DNA of 64,000 nucleotides from Atherix ibis (taxonomy: Eukaryota > Arthropoda > Insecta > Diptera > Athericidae): positions 11,576,326-11,640,325 of the forward strand of contig OY282609.1 in NCBI GenBank assembly GCA_958298945.1. Direction: 5' to 3'. Positions 25,116-36,990 of this stretch are shown here, piece after piece (position 1 is the first letter of the stretch; each line of letters begins with the position of its first letter). A program made the position numbers and the translations under genes. Under the pieces are notes generated by a model, which worked only from the letters and a program-made list of their open reading frames with translations, was not told the origin of the DNA and made no database searches.

Positions 25116-27119
25116 GTGAGTGAACAAAATATTGTTATTTTAATGCTCGAGTTTATTTTTCAACTACCCACATTATTTCTACCCTTGGTTGGATTTGACA
25201 TATCCCCGTTTATACATATCACCAATTTGAATGGAAAAGCATCTTTTTCGTATACTACAATATACATACACATAGCAGGCGCTTAGCTTTAAGCATTACA
25301 ATTTTTCCGCTGATGGGATTAATTTTTCGAAAAATATTCTATAAAATAAAATTAGCTGGAATTAAGGCAAATTGTTTTCCCCGCATTAGATTTTTTTTTT
25401 TGCCAAGTGACGAAATACCAACCATACCTGATAAAAAATGAGTGGGAGCAATCTAAGCCAAAATGGATAATCTATGCAATGCAATTTTATTAAATCTTTA
25501 TTCTGAATAATCCAATCGAATATGTCGAAATTTGTGAAAATTTATTTTATAGAATCCCTTTTTAATAGAGATTTTCGTGCTAAATAATTTTTTATTTATT
25601 TTAGAATTTCAATTTTAGCTTTTATTATCAGTGATTTCAAATAGAAAAAGATTTTTCAGTAGTTCTTTTTTGTATTTATTCTATGAGATAAATTTAATAA
25701 TGTTATGAAAATTTATTATTGGAAAATAAAAATTATTAATTGACAATTTTTTTTTACAATTTTCAAAATTTTTCAAAAAACAACCTAATTTAAATTTAGG
25801 AAAAATTGTTATATCACCTATAAATAATTGTGATATTTATAATTTTAATCATATGTATGTAAATATTATTATTTTAGAACCTGGGAATATATATTTTTTC
25901 GGGCTATTGGAAAGCAAAAGTGTATGACACAATAATCCACTTCTATATGGAGAAGTCATCGAAATTTTTTTATATATAATTGTAATAGATTCAGCTTATA
26001 TTTTCAATAAAAAATGTCCACTGTTTACTTAAAATATATGTATTTTCTTTCGGTTTAAAGAAAATTGAAGATGACCCATACTTTATAACTTAGACAATAC
26101 AGTTTAAAGAATAAATATCATAAATTGTAGGCAATACAGGTAATACTCGTAGTACTTTTTGGTAACTTTACCAAATTCCCAGTAGCAGAAATCTCCCTTC
26201 ATGTTGATGAAAATATAAAATAAATATTGGATTGAATATCTAAACATTACCACAAATATCAGTCAATATAAATGGTCAGTTTTCAATTATTTCATGTGTT
26301 CTATTCACAGAAGTAAATAATAATTTGTTCTTCCTATGAAATACAACAAAGTAAAGGTATATTATACGAAACACTTTACCTGTCGCCAGAAAAGTACACT
26401 TTCACAGTCAATCGAATAATTTTATTATTTGACCTCTATCCTTTTATGAAGGCAAAGCATTTTTAACTCTATTTCATCATATTTTAGGTTCCCTTATATT
26501 TTTTTTTAATACTCCATGATACAGTATTGATAATTTTGTAAAATACTCCTTCGGCTATATTATAATCTATTATTAATATTAATAGTGTTTTTTTAAGCAA
26601 TTCACTTAATATTTTTTCTTTTATAAGTAACTTTTAAAAGGTTAACTTTCATGATTATGCCTTAGGTATTATTGTATTTACTTTAAAGGGGGAAATATGC
26701 TAAAATTAAATTAAGTGTGAACATTTTTGGGATTTTTTCTTATTTTATTTAGATTAACACCTTGCGTAAAATCACTTTACAGAAATACCTTTTTCATGTA
26801 ACTGAGGGGAAAATATCACCGCAAGCAACCCCCAATTTTGTTTTTATTATTTAAAACTCGCAAAATATCTCCAATTATTAATTTTTGTATTTTAAAAGAT
26901 ATAAATTTTAATAGGTTAATTTTCATTTCTTTTCAAATTTCAAAGAAAGTATCATAATAATAATACTTTGGGTATTTTAATATAAATTAATCTGACTTAT
27001 AAATAAATAATACCTTTTAAAAATAATCCAACCATTTTTAAAACTTTTTTTTATAGCATTTAAAATTTACAATTCAAAATTCAACAAATCATAAAATTTC
27101 TGTGCCTAATTTTTAACTA
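25116..27119. other. AT-rich region, nothing recognised
   Basis: The sequence around 26085-26140 shares ATCATAAATTGTAGGCAA with the Tc1 remnant (near 27370), so a fragment of the same family may lie here. The less AT-rich patch at 25120-25310 follows the possible exon but has no acceptor-bounded frame I trust. Confidence 0.45.
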
Positions 27120-27842
27120 TACACTACAGGATAAAAGTCTGCGGCCTCTTCATAACAACATATTATCTAGAAAATTTTAGTTGAAATCTTAATAAATTTA
27201 AAACCTATATTATTTCCCCCAAATAGTAAAAAAAAATCAAATTCTTACTATGCCTAAACATTGTCCTGTATAGATATGTAAACGATTAATTTTGTCCTTT
27301 TTTCTTTATATTTAACTAGAGTGGTGGAAGATATTAACTTCTATTTCGTAAATTGTGAGAATAAAAATCATAAATTGTAGGCAACTGAAAATTTAAAAAC
27401 ATGCAAAAAAAATCGTTAAAATATTTTTGAGGGAAAACGTCATATCTAAACATTATAGAGATGATTGCTCTTCCATGAGTGCTTCTATTAATTGGTAAAG
27501 GATTTGTTATGCATTAGGATAACGATCTAAAACATAGTTCGCGATTATATAGAGATTATTTACTAAATAAAAACTAAGAAGGCATTTTCAAAAATATTAC
27601 TTGGCCACTACAGTCACCCGATCTCAACTCCATATAATTTTTTATTTTTTTTAAGTTTTTTCGACGAAAGAGATTTGATGATAATTAATGTATTAAAAAA
27701 TATTTATTTTATGTTTAAGATCAAATTGAATATATAGTTTTAAAGAATTTATTTCTTTTTTTGTTGTTCATTTTACATTTCGGGTTTTATGGAACTTTCC
27801 TCCTAAAACTAAATTGGCCGCAGACTTTTGGCCTGTAATGTA
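27120..27842 (+). mobile_element. Tc1-family transposon, deleted and decayed
   Basis: The terminal inverted repeats are TACACTACAGG..AAAAGTCTGCGGCC at 27120 and TACATTACAGGCCAAAAGT (inward) at 27842, each followed to GCGGCC. TA duplications lie at 27118-27119 and 27843-27844. The plus strand reads DNDLKHSSRLYRDYL (Tc1 second-Asp motif, DNDPKHTS) near 27520 and WPLQSPDLNSI-stop near 27603-27640 (the QSPDLNPIE motif whose catalytic Glu is lost). 723 bp against about 1.6 kb for intact Tc1 elements. Confidence 0.8.
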
Positions 27843-28042
27843 TACACGTATATGTACATTATATAATGAATTAATTATTTAAAAAAAATGAAACGGTAAT
27901 AATATCTTATTGAATACTATAATTTCTAACTACACATATATTAAACAAAAATTTTTAAAATAAATATTTTTTAAATATAAATTAAAAAACATACCATTCG
28001 CTATAAAAATTTCATATTTACATAACAAAATCAGTGCTTACT

Positions 28043-28270
28043 TTAGGCTAAAGATATCTTTAGGTTTTTATTATAATTAAGTGTGTATAACAAGCAAATA
28101 TGAAAAGCAAAAGATTTGAATAAGCAATGGTTGTATTGGTTATGGAAATGTTGATCATAATTCAGAGGACCATCTATTGGGGTTGAATGTGTTTTGGTTA
28201 TGTAAATTCGTGGCGCCATCATGGCAAATAATCCTTTAATCAAATTCCATACTTTTGTATATTCTAACAT
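28043..28270 (-). CDS. Unidentified 75-codon ORF
   Basis: The frame starts MLEYTKVWNLIKGLFAMMAPRIY and continues with a His/Asn/Tyr-rich run (LNYDQHFHNQYNHCLF). Its first 50 codons are clearly less AT-rich than the flanks, which suggests real coding. There is no signal peptide or known motif. The stop is followed almost at once by a GTAAGC donor-like site, so it may be part of a spliced gene instead. I do not recognise it. Confidence 0.35.
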   Translation of the reverse strand: MLEYTKVWNLIKGLFAMMAPRIYITKTHSTPIDGPLNYDQHFHNQYNHCLFKSFAFHICLLYTLNYNKNLKISLA

Positions 28271-29027
28271 GTCGATGATAGTATAGTATTTTGCAGATAT
28301 TATATTAACATTAATCTATTAATATACATATTTATCTTGTATAAAATTTAGCCTTATAGTCATGGTAATAGTAATTTATGGTTTTCGTCATTATTTCTCT
28401 ATTTGTAAAAAAAATCTGACACAATTTCTCCATAAACAGTTTGCCCTAATTTTTATTTGATCTTCTACAGATAAATTTATTTTTAATAATATATTTCCTA
28501 TTCAGATATTTTTATTATGAATTATGGTAAAAATGTGTATCATTAATACATATAAAGTAACATCATTTCATATAATCTAATATTTAACTATGTTTTTATA
28601 TCGATGCCCTTAACAAATATTATAAGTATGTTTTTGTTCGTTTCATACTTTAAGAATATTTTCTATAACATATATAATTTATAATTTTTAAGTTCTTTAT
28701 TATTTTAATTTTATGTCTTAATATTTATTTTTCTCATAAACACATATGTTTATCAAATCATAATAAATAAAAAAGAAAAGTAAAACTGTATCTTCATATG
28801 ATAAAAATTATCAGAAACGCGAATAATGAATAAAACCATCTGCTCCACAGCGCCCGTTTACAGTATTAACAGTATTTACGAGTATTCAGTTTAATTTTGG
28901 TACATTTGTCTCTTATCTTAACTTATATACTAAAACTGTATAGTATTATCTTACTGCTAATCTTAAGGCTAAATCTTATGCCTAATGCGTTAATTATCGT
29001 AATTCCTTAAGCGCTTAGGCTGAACTC
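28271..29027. other. AT-rich spacer, nothing recognised
   Basis: No supportable gene or repeat boundary up to the T-run that marks the 3' end of the adjacent retrotransposon. Confidence 0.5.
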
Positions 29028-30660
29028 TTTTTTTTTAATTTTAATATTTATTTTGTCAATATATAATACACAGTTGCAATACCTTTCTACTTATGTATGG
29101 CTTGTCAGGTATATGGGTTGTTTGAGCTAATACTAACTTATGAATTAGGTAACAAAATGTAGTAACAATAAACTTAAACTTAACTTAAATCTAAAATTAA
29201 AAGTAGGTGGACTATTATCCTAAGTGCATGGTCCTTCTGACCGCATCATAAAATTTAACGCTGTTAGTTTAGTCGTATGCTGAAAAGATCTTCATAGGCT
29301 TCATCAATAATTATTAAACGTGATAGGTAGATTGAGGTGTTGTTGTATTGTTGGATATTCCTAATGAGCTGATTAGGATGAGCGATAACCTTTTGGAGAT
29401 ATTTTTTGGATATGTTGATCATGTAGTCGCAGAGAGGAGACATTTTTGATTTTTCGTAAAGAATTTTGTTGGAGAAGTACTTTCCATCGTTAGTGAAAAA
29501 TAAGTTTACGCAATATCGGAGTATTCGTCTCTCAAACCTTTCTAATCTTCTTGCCTGGCTCCTCGAAATCGTGAACCAAATAGGGAAGCCGTACTTCAAT
29601 ACAGGTCTAATAAGCTGTTTGTATATTAACAACTTTGTATCTATAGATAGACCGTATCTATTTTTAAATAGATATGCTATTCTGTAATAAGCCCGAAGTA
29701 CCTTTCTCAAATTCAATTCCGCGTGGGAGTTGAACTTGAACAAGGAAGTAAACGTCACACCTAGATATTTCAATTTAGCTGCCGCATCTATCTTAACAAC
29801 GTTCATAGAAATTTTACTTTTTGCAACTATTTTCCAAAGTCCCTGTTTTGAAGAGTTTCGAATGCATACGTGTATTAGCTGCGTTTTTTCTGAATTAACT
29901 TCGATTCCCCACTTCTTGTAAAATTCCAGAATAATTATCAATCCTTCCTTGATAAATTTTAACGCAATCCTGGTATTGTCGTGAGTAGCGTATGCTATGG
30001 TGTCGTCCGCGTAATAAAGAGTCAGGCAGTGGAGGAATGTTGGAGATGAATATACTATATAGTAGAGGCCCTGAAATAGATCCCTGTGGGACACCCCGCT
30101 GTAGTGGGAATTTGGCCGATATCTTATTATGAAATTTTGCACTGAAGAGTCTGTCAGCCAAAAACGATCTGTACATAAAAATCAGTCTTCGATCAATTTT
30201 CAGTTTTATAAGTTTAAACAGCAGTCCATCCCACCACACTGTGTCGAATGATTTCTTGATGTCTGGACTGCAGATAACCGTGCTTCTTTTGATGTTTAAT
30301 CCTCCGGTAATATCGCTGTGCAATTTCAGTAATGCGTCCAGGGTAGAGTGGTCCTTTCGGAATCAGAATTTTTTCCGAAAGGACCACTCCTTCCATTGGA
30401 TGGAATTGCGTTCATCTCTTCTAGTCTATCATGGATAAATCTGTCAAGAATTTTTGCGATATTTGAGAGCAGAGAAATTGGTCTGTGGGTTCCGAAATTT
30501 TTGCTTTAATATTTTTTTTGGGGATATTAACTATAATGGCCTCTTTCCAAGTTTTTGGAAGTATAAGCAAGGCTGATCTTCCGTTAAACGTTAAGTTTTT
30601 CATCACGCAGTTAGGAATTCCATCTGGACCCGATGACTTTTTGCTAGCACCCGTTTACTT
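29028..30660 (-). mobile_element. Non-LTR retrotransposon (jockey/CR1-like), best-preserved copy, 5' truncated
   Basis: Minus-strand order: KKSSGPDGIPNCVMKNL (30590-30650), PKTWKEAIIVNIPKKN, PTDQ, FRKDHSTLDALLKLHSDI (about 30300-30375), PDIKKSFDTVWWDGLL (palm motif A), RGVPQGSISGPLLYS, and YYADDTIAYATHD (catalytic YADD near 30000-30020). A 240-residue open tail follows (KLKYLGVTF, LLIYKQLIRPVLKYGFPIW, RRLERFERRILRYC) to the stop at 29264. A 3' UTR and a T-run (29028-29036, the poly(A) tail) close the element. The endonuclease and 5' end are missing. The frame is broken near 30010-30060 and by the inverted duplication at 30346-30389. It differs clearly from the other jockey copies in this window. 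Confidence 0.82.
30346..30389. repeat. 17-bp inverted duplication inside the reverse transcriptase ORF
   Basis: Arms GAGTGGTCCTTTCGGAA (30346-30362) and its exact complement (30373-30389) have a 10-nt loop. On the minus strand 30346-30362 encodes the expected FRKDHS of GFRKDHSTL. The other arm and loop sit where the line ...NAIPSNG should run directly into GFRK, so they are extra. Confidence 0.9.
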
Positions 30661-31734
30661 ACACATCGTCACAATAAATGCCAAGCAGATTTTTAAGCCG
30701 CTGGTTTTATATAAAAACTGGAAAAATGGGCGGGTTTAAGACAATTATAACTGCGTGGAATGATTTCCCCCTATTTTCAATTGAAATAATTCACAGTAAA
30801 CTGACATTTAATGTTGCGGTTGATGCCAAGAATCGCACTATCTGGCAATTCTTTAGTTTTGCCTACAGAAATAAATATTTTATTTGTTAATTTTTTTATT
30901 ACTCTTGAATAATAAATGCATATAGGAGAGTGGACAAAATATCTATTTATGTGGTTCTCTTATAGAAAAATAGTTAATTAACTTCTCGTAGGTTTTCTCA
31001 AGAACCCATAGAAATTATTTTCTTTTATATAAACAAGCCAATGCATAGATTGAAATACTCATAGTATCATCAGTAACAAAAGTCTATCAATTACAAATTG
31101 GCTTCAATCAGGAATATAAAATGCGTTTAATACTCGTACGCTTACAAACATTTTAAGGGTATTTTTCAAAACAAAACAAAAACACACACTTTATGTTAAG
31201 AGTGTTTACCAAATAAACACATAAAAACGCAACCGCATATCAACTAAAAATCATTTAAAAAAAAAAGTTTTTAAAAACTCAACTATTTTTACACACTATA
31301 ACCGTGTATGTGATAAATCTAATCTATCCTGGCATTTCAAAGCATTGTGAGCAATGAAATATTGCATTTTTTCTTGGATTTTTCTCTTTAGTTCAAAATT
31401 TCTATATTTACGGAGTAATTCAAAATAATTGCCATTTAATGGGTTGAGTGATTGCCAGATGGGTTCAGTTAGTTAGATTATAGATTAAATTGGTTTTACA
31501 GATGTCATTTTGTTCGAAACAAAGTGATAACATTGATAGGTTTTATTTCGATTTATTTTTGTTTTTTATAAAATAGCGTAAATTTAACCAAGTATTTTTT
31601 TAAATATAGTTTTACTATTGTATATTGTACAAAGTAAATTTATAATTATATTACAAATATTTTGAATAACAATTGAATGTAATATGGTGTATTTTAATAA
31701 GATTATCTACTATAAGAAATTTTTTTTCATTTTC
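30661..31734. other. Spacer, nothing recognised
   Basis: The sequence at 30670-30890 has open plus-strand frames and is less AT-rich, so it may be another unidentified transposon piece. The remainder is AT-rich. Confidence 0.4.
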
Positions 31735-31965
31735 ATTTCAAGTGGCGTTAGTACTGAAACGTATATTTTAAGCGCCACGATACTAAACGCCATTTGGTGC
31801 CAAAGGATATGGGGATAAGGAAATTAAAATAGAAATGGAAAGGAAAACTGTTTTTTTTGGGAATTAGCCTAGGACCATGCCACGATGGGATTCGAAACCC
31901 ACGACAATTTGGATGGAAGTCTAGTACGCTAACGACTGTGCTATCGAACCGGTAACAACAAATTT
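31735..31965 (-). repeat. tRNA-derived SINE
   Basis: Read on the minus strand, the head CCGGTTCGATAGCACAGTCG (31952 downward) continues TTAGCG, a good RNA polymerase III A box. About 35 bp on comes GGGTTTCGAATCCC (around 31890-31905), a B box with one extra T. A tRNA-unrelated body follows (..GGCATGGTCCTAGGCTAATTCCC..), then an A-rich tail near 31725-31740. The T-loop has one base too many and the anticodon arm does not pair, so this is not a functional tRNA gene. A diverged copy of the 3' body may lie at about 33840-33900. Confidence 0.68.
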
Positions 31966-34900
31966 TCTTCTAATCTAAAAATAGAAATAAGAATAAATGT
32001 TTCTTTTAAAAATAGAACAGATAATCTTTAACATATAAAATTGCTATAATTAAGGTAATATTTACTCTGCTTAAACAAACATATAATGCATGTTCTCCTT
32101 AAAGGTCTGAGTATGTTTATAACAAAAATAATTTTAGCCTTACTTTAGCTCCCTTAATGATCATTTGGGGTGATTTCTTTTGATTTGGCAAACATATAAA
32201 ATATTTCTCTTTGAAAAGAACGTTAATATTGATTAATTAAAAATAGTATCTTAAGCATTTTACTACAAACAATAGTACTAATACTAAGAAAAAGAAATTT
32301 GTTTCAAATACTTCGACTTATTTATTATTATTATTAAAGAAATTTTATATTGTTTTTCGAAAATTATGTGAATGGTGGTTTTATATACAATAATTTATCA
32401 AAGCCAATATAAATCGATTTGCTTCAGTATTTTCTATAGAAATATTCATTCAAATTTAACATATAAAAAGGTGAAATACAAGGGAAAAAATGATATCTTC
32501 TTAGTGAAATTTAAGATAAATAAATTAAAAAATATATAAATTAAAGTAAATTTCAAATACTTGAAATGATGACAAAACACTCAGTTTCAATATCAAATAA
32601 TAATCAAGAATAGACTTTAATGTAAATTTGACCATTTTTAAAACTTAATATTGTAATAAATAATTAAAAAATTATCGAATTAAATAAAAAAAATTAAAAA
32701 AATTTCAACTTATTTAATTAATAAATTTTTCCAAATTAAGACATATCAATCGCAATGGATTCATTTAGCTTACAGTACATCCTAACCGTCCAAAATAGCC
32801 TACGTGTTTAATATATTGTAGTATGACTATGATATAGATACATATGTATAAGACATACACGTATGTGTATACTAAGCAGAAAACTCTTCAAATAGATCAT
32901 CTTGGTAAATAGAAGAGCTTTTAACAAATTCAAACATTCCAACAAGAGGGCTCTTGTAACGAAATGCATTAATATTCGAAAATGTATTTTATTGACTTAA
33001 GGTAGGATTAAAAATTGTTGCTAACAGTGGAACTGCATTCGCATTCCTTCAGATCTGCATGCTGCGAATATGAAAAACCTCACAAAACCAATGCAACGCA
33101 ATAATGCGGATAAGATTCATAAATGAACAAATTGCCTACACGTGATGTTTACAAATAGAAGACGTGATATATTCGCATTCCTAGACTTGACAGACGGGCA
33201 TTGTTATCCTGAAGCACTTTCAATGACTTGTTCGTACGCGTATTACGAAAATCCTTTTCGGATGCATACAAGAGATGCGATAATATTTTGTTATTTTCCG
33301 AATGCAAACGTGAACATTTTCTTCTCATATAATTTTATAATTGGCTGAAAAGATATTTAATTAAAAATATTCATTTTTGAGTATTGATATAATATTTTGA
33401 CGAAGTGAATTTTAGTTGTTCATAAGGAAAAAAATATATATTGTAGATATGCCATTTTCCTATAAAACAACATAAACGGACATACTTGTTGAATATAATT
33501 TATAATAAAACAAACCATTTTTTTTGATGATTTTTTAATGTTATATATTTATTGTGTTTATTTTATTTTTACTTAATTTTTTGTTAATGAGAAGGACGCA
33601 AAGAAAATATTCGAAAATTACAAACTTCTAGTATGAAACTTGTTTTGCCAAATCAATAAAGAAAAACAAACTCGATAGATTACACTTGTCGAAAAAGTTC
33701 ACAAAGCTTTAGTTCTTATGCATTCGATTAATTTTTTTAACTGAAAATTTATATATATTGATTTTTCTGTTCTTTTTTTTCGATTCCGAGATATTTGAAG
33801 TTTATAGCTTTTTTAGCTTTTTTTGTTAGTTTATAATCTTAAGTAGCATTAATGCTGAAATGTGATCTCTAAACGTCATGTCACTAAAGTCCTGCTGAAC
33901 TTCAATATAAAATGGTCACCTTATGAGCGCTACAGTTTTGATCATTCGGCGAAAAATTGATTTTTCGCGTTTTTCGGGAGATTTGTAGTTGGAATAGATT
34001 ACAATTGATCGCATTTTTTTTTCTTTTAATTGGTGAACTTCATTTTTGACAATTGGTCCAGTTTTCTGGAGAAACCGCGAATTCTATCGTTTGTCCAGTT
34101 TTCTGCAGGAACGGTGAATGCTATCAACAAAAGCAAACTATTCCTGACGAAACTAAAGGAGTATACAAAGTTTCATCCTAATCGCATTAATACAAATATT
34201 ATATTATCTTTAATATTTTCTAATCTATAATAACTAAAATCAATTATTATATATGTGAGAAAAAATAATTTCCTTACTTAAATTAAATCAAAGGCAGCTT
34301 ATAAGATTTTCTTTCAAATTCGTTTATATACAAGTACACAAGTATAATCTTCTTCTAAATAAGTTATCCATTATATTATTACATATTGCCAATTAATTTT
34401 GTTTTAATGAAACAAAAATTATGCTTTCATTCGAATACTATTCCGTCGTCTTAGAACATTATTCCATTACGTTTTGCGGAAGGCAATAAATTGTATAAAA
34501 TTCTTGGACTGGCCCAACATCACATCAAAGAGTATTACACAAATATTGAATTAATGTGACAAAAGAATGACTCAATTTCATTTGCGCATTGTTTGCTATA
34601 AATACGAATACGAGAATATTATTTGATTTTTATTCATCTCTAAAAGCGTTTTCGCATTTAATGGATTAATACAATACTGTACATACATACACATACATAA
34701 AAGTATAATCATAAAAATATTACAATTTATATTTGTATTTATTTGACGTACATATACTTAACATTATTTATATTTATATATTTAGATACAATGTTCTGTG
34801 TATACGCTTTAATAGATGTACAAAAACAGTAAAGAATTTTAGGTTTAAAATTTTATAGAAAATTTTCTTATACGTATTGTATATTGTATGCAAGACCTTA

Positions 34901-35324
34901 TTTTATATATAAAAATATCCTAATTTTATATAAAATTCAAAAACAATTTCGAAAGAAAAAAAAATCTTTTAAATTCACTAAAAATTATTTTAACATAATT
35001 ATATTTTTTTAAAAACGGTTTTAATTGATTAAAACTTATTTCAACAAAAGCTATTTCATCTAAAAAAACACTTATTATCCAAAAAAAAAGTTCAACTAAC
35101 TTTGATTTGTACACTGTAGGAGCACCCTGTATTGTGTGGTATACTTAGTAAATTGTGTTACTTGCTATATAACTGAACTTTATTAAATAATTATCAGAGA
35201 TTCGAATTGAAATGTAATATCTTTAATATACTGGTCGTATATAAAATCAACAGTATTATCTTATGACAATTATATAGCGAATGACGAAAAAATGCGCATG
35301 CAGTTGATGAGAACATGCAGAAAG
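31966..35324. other. Long AT-rich region; one less AT-rich block
   Basis: The block at about 33030-33330 is noticeably richer in G+C and carries a 68-codon plus-strand frame (33142-33348) with no motif or splice context. It may be regulatory or an old repeat. Around 34600, GCTATAAATACG is a TATA-like site without an attached gene. 33840-33900 resembles the 3' body of the SINE. Nothing else recognised. Confidence 0.45.
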
Positions 35325-36990
35325 TTTTTTTTTTTTTAGATATTTACAACTACAATATAGTAATAAGCAAATTTGAGCAATAGTATTAATTAATTAACTT
35401 GAAAGGTTGTGGGGAGTAAACATCTAATGAAGTTCCTCCTGCTAGCGTGTGAGGATAGTTCTTGAACAAGAGGATTATTATGATTGAGGACACGGGAACG
35501 GAACTTTTTATAGCGAGATACTGCTACATCAAAAACAAATGGGACTTTAAGATCACGATGAATAACAGTATTGCGAACATAAAAGGGGGCAACGACAATT
35601 GTACGGAGTATTTTTGATTGAAGGGATTGGATTGGACGGGAATTAGAAGGCTTCGTAGATCTCCAGAGTTCTAGTCCGTATGTCCATATATGTATGGGTT
35701 TCAGTAAGGTATTGTATAACAGTACTTTACTGTCTATAGTAAGTTTGGTACGTTTGTCTAGAAGTTGAAGTAGTTTTAGGTATCGTCTTTTAAGTCTTGT
35801 ATGTGGGTTCCATGTGAAGCGTTTGTCTAAGTTCAGTCCTAGGTACCGAGCTTCGGTGTGTTGTGGTATGGCACTGCCATTAAGGTATATGGGAGGGATG
35901 TCTCACGACGGAGAGTGAAAGTTACGTGGATAGATTTACGTTCATTGACTTTTATTCTCCACCTAGTAAACCAGTTCTGGAGGGTTTGGATTTGGATGTG
36001 GAGAGTTTCGGAAGCATGTTGGGGATTTTCGCTAGATGCAAGGCAGGCCGTATCATCGGCGTATGTAGCAAAGAAGGTATTAGGGCAGATTGGGATATCG
36101 GATGTGTAAATGTTGTAGAGGATGGGTCCAAGTAAGCTACCCTGAGGAACCCCAGCCAATATCGGAGAGATCTGGAGAGTTCGTTGGATTCATTTAGTTG
36201 GAAGTGTCGGTTGGAAAGGAATGATTTTAGGATTAGGAAATAGGTGGAAGGAAGGATCCTCCTTAGTTTCCAGAGTAGACCCGGGTACCAAACTCTATCA
36301 AAACCTTGAATGATATCAAGAAACACACCGGGACAGTACTCTTTTCTTTCTAAAGAGGATGCAATGAAATCGCCAACTTGATGACACTGCTGGGTATTGG
36401 AGTGTTCGGCGCGGAAACCAAACTGGTGGTTAAGAATTAAATTTGAAGATTTGAATAGAGGATGTAAGCGGCGAAGGAGGATTTTTTCAAAGATTTTTGA
36501 GAGTACTGGAAGGAGACTTTGACCTGTAGGAAGTGTGGCGGTTTATTGGTTTATTGAGCTTATGGATCATTTTAATGATCGCAAGGATTGGGAAATGTAT
36601 TGTTCTAAGGATGGAGTTATATATTGTGGCAAGGAACACTATTGCTCTTTTAGGGAGTTGTTGGAGTATATTGGAGGTAATCAGATCATAGCTAGGAGCT
36701 TTGTTTTTGGGAAGGAGCTTGATTAAATTGGCAACTTCGGAAGCAGTGATTGCCTTAGGGGGAAGACTCATGGATAAGGGAATGGATAGTTCCGTCTCGA
36801 TTGTAGTGCAATGAGTCCTGTCTAATATGTCCTCATGTGGAGTAAATGTTTGTGCAAGATGTTCAGCAAAAGCGTCTGCTTTATGTTTATCCGTTTTGGC
36901 CCAGGTTCCGTCCGTTTTTCGTAAAGGGTGCTTTGTTTTTCTATAACATAGTATTTGTCTTGTAGCAGTCCACAAAGTTCTGTTTTTCTA
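35325..36990 (-). mobile_element. Jockey-type non-LTR retrotransposon, 5' truncated, longest copy
   Basis: A T-run at 35325-35337 marks the poly(A) tail. Minus-strand order: NRTLWTATRQILCYRKTKHP near 36930-36985, then KLLPKNKAPSYDLITSNIL and the finger region up to 36490. The palm follows, with FLDIIQGFDRVWYPGLLWKL (about 36260-36325), AGVPQGSLLGPILYN (about 36115-36157) and TYADDTACLASSEN (YADD near 36050-36068). VNERKSIHVTFTLRR and the LGLNLDKRFTWNPHTRLKR-type tail run down to about 35400. Frameshifts separate the ORF pieces. The endonuclease domain is absent. It is the reference for the other jockey fragments here. Confidence 0.85.

Noticed and set aside
31880..31955. Possible functional tRNA gene
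   Set aside because: The T-loop has an extra base, the anticodon stem does not pair, and a SINE-type body follows. Called as a SINE instead.
34595..34610. TATA box (GCTATAAATACG) as a promoter
   Set aside because: No gene starts near it on either strand, and TATA-like strings are common in this base composition.
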